Of a stretch of 7,856 nucleotides of DNA, positions 1 to 5,756 are shown one piece after another. A program made the position numbers and the translations under genes. How positions within the stretch are numbered: position 1 is the first letter of the stretch; every line of letters begins with the position of its first letter. The notes beneath the pieces were generated by a model. The model saw only the letters and a list, made by a program, of their open reading frames with translations, was not told the origin of the DNA and searched no databases. The stretch is from the NCBI GenBank assembly GCA_002085355.1, contig NATN01000113.1, positions 1 to 7,856 on the forward strand, read 5' to 3'. The DNA is from Candidatus Zhuqueibacterota bacterium 4484_87 (GTDB taxonomy: Bacteria > Zhuqueibacterota > Zhuqueibacteria > Thermofontimicrobiales > Thermofontimicrobiaceae).

Positions 1-581
1 ACAGGAAGTTTCAAATTTCGTTTCACACACCCAACGGTGTGCATCCCAGGGAAATTACGGTTGAATTGGCAAAAACGATGTACAAATCGAATTTCAAAAC
101 CATCCGACTGAGCTACGAGACCATTGATAAAGCAAGGCAAGCGGAGATGGGAAATAAAGTCTCTGACGAGACATTAAAACAGGCAATTGATAACCTGGTC
201 GCAGCAGGCTATCAGGCACGGCAGATCGATGTCTATGTCATCATGGGAATCCCTGGCCAAATGCCGGAGGAAGTGATCGAAAGCATGTTATTTGTGGTGA
301 GCCTGGGCGCAAAGGCCCGTCTGACTTCTTTTTCTCCGATCCCCGGAACAAAAGACTGGAAACGGTCCGTTGAATTATACAATATGCCCCCGGATATTGA
401 TCCTCTTCTCACCAATAACACGCTTTTTCCGTTAGCAAGAGAAGAATTTCCGAGCGAAACATTTGAAAAATTGAGGAAATTATCAAGAGTGCTCAATTAC
501 GGCATTGATAACGGGGTTAATTTTACAGAGCAATCGCGTTTTGCGCAAAGCTTACGCAGGAGTCTTGGCCGCTGGGAATAA
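1..581 (+). CDS. radical SAM protein, C-terminal part (5' end outside window)
   Basis: The frame is open from base 3 with no stop, so about 192 C-terminal residues are visible and the true start lies upstream. The first codons read FHTPNGVHPREIT, followed by the strand-helix pattern KTIRLSYET, a long helix, then VYVIMGIPGQ and SFSPIPGT. This is the second half of a radical SAM TIM barrel: the RLSYET and GIPGQ segments are typical of the B12-binding/radical SAM and MiaB/HemN-like families, where such strands line the SAM pocket. The CxxxCxxC iron-sulfur motif and any cobalamin domain would be upstream and cannot be seen. The GTG at 39 is an internal valine codon, because homologous sequence continues in frame before it. 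Substrate and pathway cannot be told. The next gene follows after about 220 bases with its own promoter, so it is probably a separate unit. Confidence 0.8.
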   Translation, partial: RKFQISFHTPNGVHPREITVELAKTMYKSNFKTIRLSYETIDKARQAEMGNKVSDETLKQAIDNLVAAGYQARQIDVYVIMGIPGQMPEEVIESMLFVVSLGAKARLTSFSPIPGTKDWKRSVELYNMPPDIDPLLTNNTLFPLAREEFPSETFEKLRKLSRVLNYGIDNGVNFTEQSRFAQSLRRSLGRWE

Positions 582-751
582 AATACCAGCTAATTCGCTG
601 AAAATTGGAACTAACCGTCCTGCTGAAAACGTACAATAAGCAAATGATTTTCCGAAAATTACCAAAATATCTTTGAGCAATTGACCTGCATTTGCAAGAA
701 AATTTCGTATCGGAATATGAATAGCAAAAAAGCAGAAGCGGTTTAAATCAC

Positions 752-787
752 GTTTGCATAGGTTTTGCAATGAATTATAATGCAAAC
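752..787. promoter_or_regulatory. inverted repeat framing the promoter, candidate operator
   Basis: GTTTGCAT at 752-759 is the exact reverse complement of ATGCAAAC at 780-787, with 20 bases between. The left arm covers the -35 box and the right arm overlaps the end of the -10 box and the transcription start. That placement suits a repressor binding a dyad or a pair of half-sites. A partial third copy (GTTTTGCAA) lies between the arms. The 8-bp perfection is seen directly. The regulatory role is inferred. Confidence 0.35.
753..781 (+). promoter_or_regulatory. sigma-70-type promoter of the MBL-fold hydrolase gene
   Basis: A perfect -10 hexamer TATAAT lies at 776-781, with a 4-of-6 match to the -35 box (TTTGCA, 753-758) and a 17-base spacer. 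Transcription would start near 788, leaving a very short leader that carries the AAGGAGG ribosome binding site. The element sits inside a perfect inverted repeat (752-759 and 780-787). No transcript data are available, so this is a sequence-only prediction. Confidence 0.55.
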
Positions 788-803
788 AAGAAGGAGGTTT
801 TTG

Positions 804-1427
804 ATGATTGTTGATTTCATTCATTGGCTGGGCCATGATAGCTTTCTCATCAAGGATTCTGACAAAATTTTATACATTGATCCCTGGAAATTACCAACAA
901 ATTCCCCGAAAGCGGATTACATCTTTGTTACACACAGCCATTACGATCATTTTTCCCATCCGGATATTGAAAAAATCAGGAAAATCGACACGAAAATTAT
1001 CGCGCCCGTCGATGTTACGGACAAGCTGAGCGGCAATGCATTGCCGCTGAAGCCAAACCAGACCATTCGGCTCGACAGTTTGGCTGTTGAAGCTGTACCG
1101 GCGTACAATATTGACAAAACTTTTCATCCCAAAGAGAAAGAATGGCTGGGATTTATCATTCAATTATCCGGAGGATTGAAAATCTACCACGCCGGAGATA
1201 CGGACTTCATTCCGGAAATGAAAAATATCAAGGCGCAAATAGCCTTGCTGCCTGTGAGCGGAACCTATGTTATGACAGCGGCGGAGGCAGCAGCAGCAGC
1301 GAACACTTTCCGCCCGGAAGTCGTGATTCCCATGCATTTCGGAGATATTGTCGGTAGCGAGGCGGATGCCGAAATGTTTCAAAAAGCATTTCAAGGGGAA
1401 ACAATTATCAAAAAAGCAGAAAAATAG
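804..1427 (+). CDS. metallo-beta-lactamase-fold metal-dependent hydrolase (UPF0173 / UlaG-like)
   Basis: The 207-residue protein begins at the ATG at 804, six bases after a strong AAGGAGG (791-797). An in-frame ATG at 780 is less likely because it lies upstream of that site and adds only a short non-homologous tail. The N-terminus HWLGHDSFLI and the strand LYIDPW are typical of the UPF0173/Lactamase_B_3 branch. The metal-binding THSHYDH motif is at residues 43-49, YHAGDTD at 128-134 supplies further His/Asp ligands, and IPMHFG with His178 closes the site. The segment GTYVMTAAEAA (153-163) is also characteristic. All expected binuclear metal ligands are present, so an active hydrolase, probably cytoplasmic (no signal peptide), is expected. 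Substrates in this family are mostly unknown. UlaG relatives open lactones such as ascorbate-6-phosphate, but nothing nearby supports that. It appears monocistronic. Confidence 0.88.
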   Translation: MIVDFIHWLGHDSFLIKDSDKILYIDPWKLPTNSPKADYIFVTHSHYDHFSHPDIEKIRKIDTKIIAPVDVTDKLSGNALPLKPNQTIRLDSLAVEAVPAYNIDKTFHPKEKEWLGFIIQLSGGLKIYHAGDTDFIPEMKNIKAQIALLPVSGTYVMTAAEAAAAANTFRPEVVIPMHFGDIVGSEADAEMFQKAFQGETIIKKAEK

Positions 1428-1460
1428 CAAAGAGCAGAAATAAGTTTGCTACGTTTTTTT
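1425..1460 (+). terminator. weak intrinsic terminator after the MBL-fold gene
   Basis: TAGCAAA (1425-1431, starting with the stop codon) pairs perfectly with TTTGCTA (1445-1451). The 7-bp stem has a 13-base loop and is followed after two bases by seven T residues (1454-1460). The stem is AT-rich and the loop is long, so efficiency may be low. Confidence 0.4.
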
Positions 1461-2445
1461 GAAGTCGGGGATTCTCATCGATCTTCTAATGTGGTTAGCA
1501 GTCAAAATATGGTTGATATTGCCCTTCAAATTTTATTGACAGTAATGTGCGCATTATTTTCTTTTTCTGCGCCGGCAAATTCAAATGAATTGGTCTCTGC
1601 GAGCCCGTCATTTATGATCGGTCTGTAGCGATTGAAATTAGCAGTCGTGTACCTTCCGGAGCCAATTTGACGAAAATTTTGCACTCCGTTTTTCCGATAA
1701 AAGGGATTTCCAACCGGTAATTGCTGCTTTCGCACAAAAAATTTCCCCGCAAAAAACCAGAGCAGGTAATTCCTATCTCATCAAGATAAACAGACTGGGA
1801 GAGATCGAATTTTTCAGGTACTCTATTGATGCCAGCGTCTCCGTCATTGTGAATCGTTTGTCCGAAAGAAGTTTTTCCTGCGGATTTGATACTCTGAAGA
1901 CTAATGTGAAGAAATGCTACTTTTAGGGAATTGTGCAATGAACTCTATATGATGCTATTCTATCTCCCAAAATGGGAGTCCCAAGCTTTTATTGGCATTT
2001 GCCGATATTTTTCAATATTTTTCAATGGGATGTCGACTTTTTCCTTGATCCGCAAATAGGTGATGAATTTGAAATTCTTTTTCAAAGGGAGTTTGAATCA
2101 GGCATCGGGAAATTCTGTGGTTACGGGAAAATCTTGTACGCTGCTTACCATGGCAGAAAAAATGACTTCTATGCGTTTTTTTTCATAACCCGCCTGCGGA
2201 AGATGGGTACTGCATTATGGATTTTATGACCATAGAAAGCCGGTCAGCCCGCTAAAAATCAAAAATTCTTCGGCGAAACCGGCCTCACCGGAGAATATTC
2301 CGAACTTTTTGTTAACAAAGAGAAATTTAGAGAAACTGTTAATGCAGGAAATGACAAAGGAATTTTATTCAAATCATGCTCGAAGACTTGGGAGAAAATG
2401 TCTGCTGTGATGGCTATTTTTGTCGTTAAAATTTATTTGACTTGA
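1446..2445 (+). pseudogene. decayed M23-family peptidase gene, catalytic domain lost
   Basis: No single frame is open, but pieces in successive frames read in the order expected for long secreted M23 (ShyA/Csd3-like) endopeptidases. A signal-peptide-like segment MVDIALQILLTVMCALFSFS starts at 1509. SRVPSGANLTKIL (frame of 1616) matches the start of the LysM/OapA-like region. DFQPVIAAFAQKIS, then YLIKINRLGEIEFFRYS (frame of 1696, to a stop at 1924) matches the next strands. TLYDAIL (1942-1962), KLLLAFADIFQ (1983-2015) and WDVDFFLDPQIGDEFEILF follow. The family consensus here is close to SLYEA, ADIFAWDIDFF, GDxFxVL. GYGKILYAAYHGRKNDFYAFFF ends at a T-tract (2176-2183), after which weaker FYDHRKPVSPL (frame of 2225) can be read. 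The HxxxD/HxH zinc-peptidase domain that should come next is absent. Intact members hydrolyse peptidoglycan cross-links. Two in-frame stops (1924, 1939) and at least four frameshifts make expression of a working enzyme very unlikely. The outer limits are approximate. Confidence 0.78.
2005..2024 (+). repeat. 10-bp tandem duplication that breaks the M23 pseudogene frame
   Basis: ATATTTTTCA occurs twice back to back (2005-2014 and 2015-2024). Removing one copy joins GAT ATT TTT CAA to TGG GAT GTC GAC, which restores the family-typical DIFQWDVDFF. The duplication therefore looks like a discrete slippage event that shifted the frame by one. Confidence 0.8.
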
Positions 2446-2453
2446 AAAATATC

Positions 2454-2482
2454 TTGACTTTCATATTTAAAAATATTAATTT
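2454..2482 (+). promoter_or_regulatory. possible promoter region upstream of the P5C dehydrogenase gene
   Basis: The stretch 2430-2540 is very AT-rich. It holds two TTGACT sequences (2437-2442 and 2454-2459) 17 bases apart, either of which could be a -35 box. The best spaced -10 candidates (TAATTT at 2477-2482, CATATT at 2462-2467) match only 3-4 of 6 positions. A promoter is needed here because the upstream gene is dead and ends before this point, but the exact element is uncertain. Confidence 0.35.
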
Positions 2483-2579
2483 CAAACATAGGAAATTGAA
2501 ATAAAATTAGGCAAACTTACAAAATGACAAAATAATATTACAGCGATCAACAACAATGTAAAAATCGAAGGAGGGTCAC

Positions 2580-4211
2580 ATGGCCAACGGCATTTTCAAT
2601 GTTCCGATTCCTAAAAATGAGCCGATCCTGGCTTACGAACCGGGCAGTCCGGAAAAACGGGCGGTAAAAGAAAAATTGGATGAAATGCTCTCCCAAAAAC
2701 TAGATATTCCGCTTTACATTGGCGGCAAGGAAATTCGCACAGGAAATTTGGGCGAATGCCGCGTTCCGCATAATCATCAGCATATTTTGGCGACATATCA
2801 CAAAGCTGGCAAAAAAGAAGTTGACATGGCCATTGAAGCGGCGCTTGAAGCACGTGAGAAATGGGCAAAGATGAGTTGGGAAGCGCGCGCGTCAATATTT
2901 TTGAAAGCAGCGGACTTGCTGGCTGGTCCCTGGCGCGCAACATTAAATGCCGCGACTATGCTCTGCCAATCTAAAACCATTTTTCAGGCTGAAATTGATT
3001 CTGCGTGTGAATTAATCGATTTTTATCGTTTTAACCCATATTACATGCAACAAATTTACCAGCAACAGCCCGCTTCATCCAGGTCATGCTGGAATTATGT
3101 TGAGCATCGGCCACTGGAAGGTTTTATTTTCGCGGTAACCCCGTTCAATTTTGCCTCCATTGCTGGCAATTTGCCCACAGCACCGGCAATGATGGGAAAT
3201 GTTGTACTATGGAAACCAGCTTCGTCAGCAGTTTATACAGCCCATTTCATCATGCAACTTTTGAAAGAGGCAGGTTTGCCTGATGGCGTCATCAATCTGG
3301 TAGCAGGGTCCGGCGCTCAGGTGGGCGATCCGGTGCTCGATAGTCCACATTTAGCAGGAATCCATTTTACCGGCTCCACCGCAACTTTCCAGCGCATGTG
3401 GAAAACTGTGGGAAATAATATTCAGAAATATCATACATATCCGAGAATCGTTGGCGAAACAGGCGGAAAAGATTTTGTCTTTGTCCATAATTCCGCTGAT
3501 CTGGAGGCAACGGCAACGGCGCTGATTCGCGGTGCCTTCGAATATCAGGGACAGAAATGTTCTGCTGCGTCCCGCGCCTACATCCCAAAATCCTTGTGGC
3601 CTGATCTCAAAGAAAAATTAGTGTCCGAAGCCAAAAAAATAAAAATGGGGAATCCAGAAGATTTCACAAATTTCATGTGTGCAGTGATTGATCGTGCAGC
3701 TTACGAAACAATCACGGATTATATCAATTATGCCAAGGAGTCAGCAGAAGCGGAATTTATCGTTGGTGGTGAATACGATGACGAAAAGGGTTACTTTATC
3801 GAACCGACTATCATCCTGACGACAAATCCGAAATTCAAACTCATGGAAGAGGAAATTTTTGGGCCTGTGCTGACGATTTATGTGTATCCTGATGAAAAAT
3901 ATGAAGAAACTTTGCATCTGTGCGATGAAACTTCGCCCTATGCACTCACAGGCTCTATTTTTGCAAATGACAGAGAAGCGGTCGTTCTTGCGACAGAGAT
4001 ATTGACCCATGCTGCTGGTAATTTTTACATCAACGATAAACCGACGGGTGCAGTTGTGGGACAACAACCCTTTGGCGGAAGCCGTGCCTCCGGTACCAAT
4101 GACAAAGCCGGTAGCCTGGTCAATTTGTTGCGCTGGGTCAGCCCGAGAACGATAAAAGAAAATTTCGTACCTCCAACAGATTTCAGCTACCCGCACATGA
4201 AGGAAAAATAA
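2580..4211 (+). CDS. pruA: 1-pyrroline-5-carboxylate dehydrogenase (ALDH4A1-type)
   Basis: This 543-residue NAD-dependent aldehyde dehydrogenase oxidises glutamate semialdehyde/P5C to glutamate, the second step of proline catabolism. The ATG follows AAGGAGGG (2568-2575) by four bases. Visible motifs are TPFNF with Asn190, WKPAS with Lys212, the NAD loop FTGST (263-267), GETGGKD with the general base Glu293, GQKCSAASRAY with the nucleophile Cys327, EEIFGPV (424-430) and QQPFGGSRASGTNDKAG near the C-terminus. Length, the N-terminal PILAYEPGS segment and the C-terminal motif fit the stand-alone mitochondrial/Bacteroidetes-type group (TIGR01236) rather than PutA fusions. All catalytic residues are intact. 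No signal peptide is seen, so it should be cytosolic. No proline dehydrogenase is adjacent, so any partner must be elsewhere. The downstream hairpin ends transcription. Confidence 0.93.
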   Translation: MANGIFNVPIPKNEPILAYEPGSPEKRAVKEKLDEMLSQKLDIPLYIGGKEIRTGNLGECRVPHNHQHILATYHKAGKKEVDMAIEAALEAREKWAKMSWEARASIFLKAADLLAGPWRATLNAATMLCQSKTIFQAEIDSACELIDFYRFNPYYMQQIYQQQPASSRSCWNYVEHRPLEGFIFAVTPFNFASIAGNLPTAPAMMGNVVLWKPASSAVYTAHFIMQLLKEAGLPDGVINLVAGSGAQVGDPVLDSPHLAGIHFTGSTATFQRMWKTVGNNIQKYHTYPRIVGETGGKDFVFVHNSADLEATATALIRGAFEYQGQKCSAASRAYIPKSLWPDLKEKLVSEAKKIKMGNPEDFTNFMCAVIDRAAYETITDYINYAKESAEAEFIVGGEYDDEKGYFIEPTIILTTNPKFKLMEEEIFGPVLTIYVYPDEKYEETLHLCDETSPYALTGSIFANDREAVVLATEILTHAAGNFYINDKPTGAVVGQQPFGGSRASGTNDKAGSLVNLLRWVSPRTIKENFVPPTDFSYPHMKEK

Positions 4212-4225
4212 TACTTTCTTTACAG

Positions 4226-4264
4226 AAAAGGCGCATAACCGAATTACAGATTATGCGCCTTTTT
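4226..4264. terminator. bidirectional intrinsic terminator between convergent genes
   Basis: AAAAGGCGCATAA (4226-4238) and TTATGCGCCTTTT (4251-4263) form a perfect 13-bp stem with a 12-base loop. T residues follow on the + strand (4260-4264), and the A-run on the other side gives a U-run on the minus strand. It sits 14 bases after the P5C dehydrogenase stop and 14 bases beyond the stop of the minus-strand gene, so it can serve both. Confidence 0.9.
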
Positions 4265-4278
4265 CTTTGCTGTAAAAA

Positions 4279-5298
4279 TTATGGAACGATACGAATTTTA
4301 TTGTCAGGAATAGGAACCTGTTCCACTTCCACGCGCGCTTCATCAAACAATGCCATGACCAAATTATATTTATCGGGATAACCTTGAGCCACAACCACCT
4401 TCTTAATCCCGGCATTGACGATCATTTTTGCACAAATGATGCAGGGAAAATGCGTACAGTAAAGTGTGGCCCCTTCGATGGAAACTCCGTGCACGCCGGC
4501 TTGAATAATCGCATTTTGTTCTGCGTGAATCGCCCGACAAATTTCATGTCGCTCGCCGGACGGAATATTTAGCTGATTCCGCAGGCAGCCGAGACGGAGA
4601 CAATCGTTGGTTTTTCGCGCAGCGCCGTTGTAGCCAGTGGTCAAAACATGCCTGTTTTTCACGATTATTGCGCCCACATGATGACGCAGGCACGTAGAGC
4701 GTTCGGCAACCAAGAAAGCCATTTTCATAAAATATTCTTTCCAAGTCGGACGCAAGCGTAATTCGACTTGCGAGACAGTGTGATCAATTTCTTTGTAAAA
4801 TTCTTTTCTTGAACCTGAATTTATTATGCGGAACTCAGCCATACGCATGCATTTTGATAGATTCTGCTCGTGTGCGTCATCACTTTTCTCTCTGTTTTCC
4901 ATGGCGATAAATTGATCCAGCGAATCCACATCTTCTATTCTGCCGCGCTCTTTCGCCCTTTGATAGCGCAGCTCTGGCGGGGCGTCGATGGAGACCATGA
5001 AAAAATTCGGGAGTTCCCGCAATGACAAAATTTCTGCCGGGTTTCGGATGCTGTCAATGACAACTTTATTGTCTTTAATTTTCTCTTTCGTACGATCAGC
5101 AAGCACACTGGGACCAAATTCCCGCCGCAGTTCATTTCCCACTTCTATCAGATTTTGCCGCGATAACGGTAATTTTCTGGCTTCTAATTCTTCGCGAATA
5201 ATGTCAGACAATGAATAAGAAGTAAACCCTTTTGTTTCAAGATAATGCACAAATTCAGTCTTTCCCGCTGCATTGGTGCCAGTTAATCCGATAATCAT
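4279..5298 (-). CDS. P-loop nucleotide kinase-like / dCMP (cytidine) deaminase fusion protein
   Basis: This 339-residue protein has two domains. Residues 1-175 form a P-loop NTPase resembling NMP/dephospho-CoA kinases: Walker A GTNAAGKT (7-14) and VVIDSIRNPAE (79-89), with an Arg-rich lid (RYQRAKERGR, 111-120). Residues 183-320 form a zinc deaminase of the deoxycytidylate type: GYNGA (222-226), HAEQNAI with His258 and the proton-shuttling Glu260, and PCIIC with Cys286 and Cys289. Extra cysteines and His (Cys233, Cys238, His251, Cys254) resemble the second zinc site of dCMP deaminases. The expected reaction is dCMP to dUMP, which feeds thymidylate synthesis. The same architecture occurs in DcdV/AvcD anti-phage deaminases (usually longer) and, with a degenerate P-loop, in yeast Dcd1. 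Both active sites look intact here. The ATG at 5298 has only a weak ribosome binding site (TGGA). A good promoter lies upstream. The substrate and a housekeeping versus defence role are undecided. Confidence 0.87.
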   Translation of the reverse strand: MIIGLTGTNAAGKTEFVHYLETKGFTSYSLSDIIREELEARKLPLSRQNLIEVGNELRREFGPSVLADRTKEKIKDNKVVIDSIRNPAEILSLRELPNFFMVSIDAPPELRYQRAKERGRIEDVDSLDQFIAMENREKSDDAHEQNLSKCMRMAEFRIINSGSRKEFYKEIDHTVSQVELRLRPTWKEYFMKMAFLVAERSTCLRHHVGAIIVKNRHVLTTGYNGAARKTNDCLRLGCLRNQLNIPSGERHEICRAIHAEQNAIIQAGVHGVSIEGATLYCTHFPCIICAKMIVNAGIKKVVVAQGYPDKYNLVMALFDEARVEVEQVPIPDNKIRIVP

Positions 5299-5343
5299 TG
5301 CAAATCCAGTGTTTGATTATGAGTTCCATGCTATTTGATTCAA

Positions 5344-5372
5344 AACATAGGGAAATTTTTTCAATCTGTCAA
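5344..5372 (-). promoter_or_regulatory. promoter of the kinase-deaminase fusion gene
   Basis: Read on the minus strand, a consensus -35 TTGACA (plus-strand 5367-5372) is followed by a 17-base spacer and a -10 TATGTT (5344-5349, 4 of 6). The start point would be near 5337, giving a leader of about 40 bases before the ATG at 5298. This is the clearest promoter in the window. Confidence 0.65.
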
Positions 5373-5576
5373 GTTATTTTTTTTAAATAATTGTAAAAAA
5401 TGAGAAAGATGGAAGTTAACCGATTGATAAATAATGAGATTAGCTAAAAATAAACCTAATAACTTTAGATTCAATAAATTAAGACGAAAAGAATGATACT
5501 TTTAAATTTACAGAAAATTTATTTGGAATAGTTATTGCATAGTTTCGGGAATAAGTTAATAGGACAAATTTCAAAT

Positions 5577-5605
5577 AAGTTAGCCAGTTGAGTGACAGCT
5601 AACTT
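5577..5605. repeat. 8-bp perfect inverted repeat, with a third copy nearby
   Basis: AAGTTAGC (5577-5584) and GCTAACTT (5598-5605) are exact reverse complements with 13 bases between. GCTAACTT recurs at 5639-5646. The arrangement could be a regulator binding site or an RNA hairpin. It does not have the T-run of a terminator. Confidence 0.45.
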
Positions 5606-5675
5606 CCAAAGAATCAATAAATACGCTACAGAAAAAATGCTAACTTCTTCCTGATTTAGGGTATAAGAAAGAGAA

Positions 5676-5710
5676 ATGTCTCGGCATGAGACATGGGTGA
5701 AAACTGCCCA
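5676..5710 (+). promoter_or_regulatory. two adjacent small hairpins in the leader of the CsgG-domain gene
   Basis: ATGTCTC (5676-5682) pairs with GAGACAT (5688-5694) around a 5-base loop. Immediately next, TGGGT (5694-5698) can pair with GCCCA (5706-5710), including one G-T wobble, around a 7-base loop. An A-run follows rather than a T-run, so this is not a plus-strand terminator. A TATAAG at 5662-5667 would start the RNA close to the first hairpin. It may be an RNA stabiliser or a protein or ligand site. No known riboswitch class is recognised. Confidence 0.35.
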
Positions 5711-5756
5711 AAAAAAGTGTATTTCAAAATGAATATTCCATGAGAAAGGAGCAACT

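Larger units (their letters stand above)
5299..5756. other. 458-bp AT-rich divergent intergenic region
   Basis: This gap separates the minus-strand kinase-deaminase from the plus-strand CsgG-type lipoprotein. No protein-like reading frame is supported on either strand. It holds the deaminase promoter at 5344-5372, the 8-bp inverted repeat at 5577-5605 with a further copy of its arm at 5639-5646, and two adjacent hairpins at 5676-5710 in the leader of the lipoprotein gene. A possible -10 box TATAAG (5662-5667) lacks a convincing -35 box. No tRNA or other recognisable RNA gene is seen. Confidence 0.6.

Noticed and set aside
780..803. Upstream ATG at 780 as the start of the MBL-fold hydrolase
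   Set aside because: The strong AAGGAGG lies between it and the ATG at 804, which fits a start at 804. The extra eight residues do not resemble the family and overlap the predicted transcription start.
552..836. 94-residue minus-strand ORF between the radical SAM and MBL-fold genes
   Set aside because: It overlaps both neighbours and runs antisense through the mapped promoter, with no protein-family features.
1526..1938. Minus-strand ORFs of 69 and 108 residues
   Set aside because: They are antisense to the M23 remnant, whose + strand fragments carry recognisable motifs. They show no family features of their own.
1972..2229. Stand-alone 85-residue + strand gene
   Set aside because: It is a fragment of the M23 pseudogene. 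It opens with out-of-frame sequence, picks up homology only after the 10-bp duplication, and has no ribosome binding site.
2272..2445. Open + strand frame (GETGLTGEYSELF...) after the pseudogene
   Set aside because: It has no start or ribosome binding site and no recognised homology. It may be the last scrap of the decayed gene, but I cannot support it as a gene.
3741..4196. 151-residue minus-strand ORF
   Set aside because: It lies wholly inside the P5C dehydrogenase gene and is a shadow of its codon pattern.
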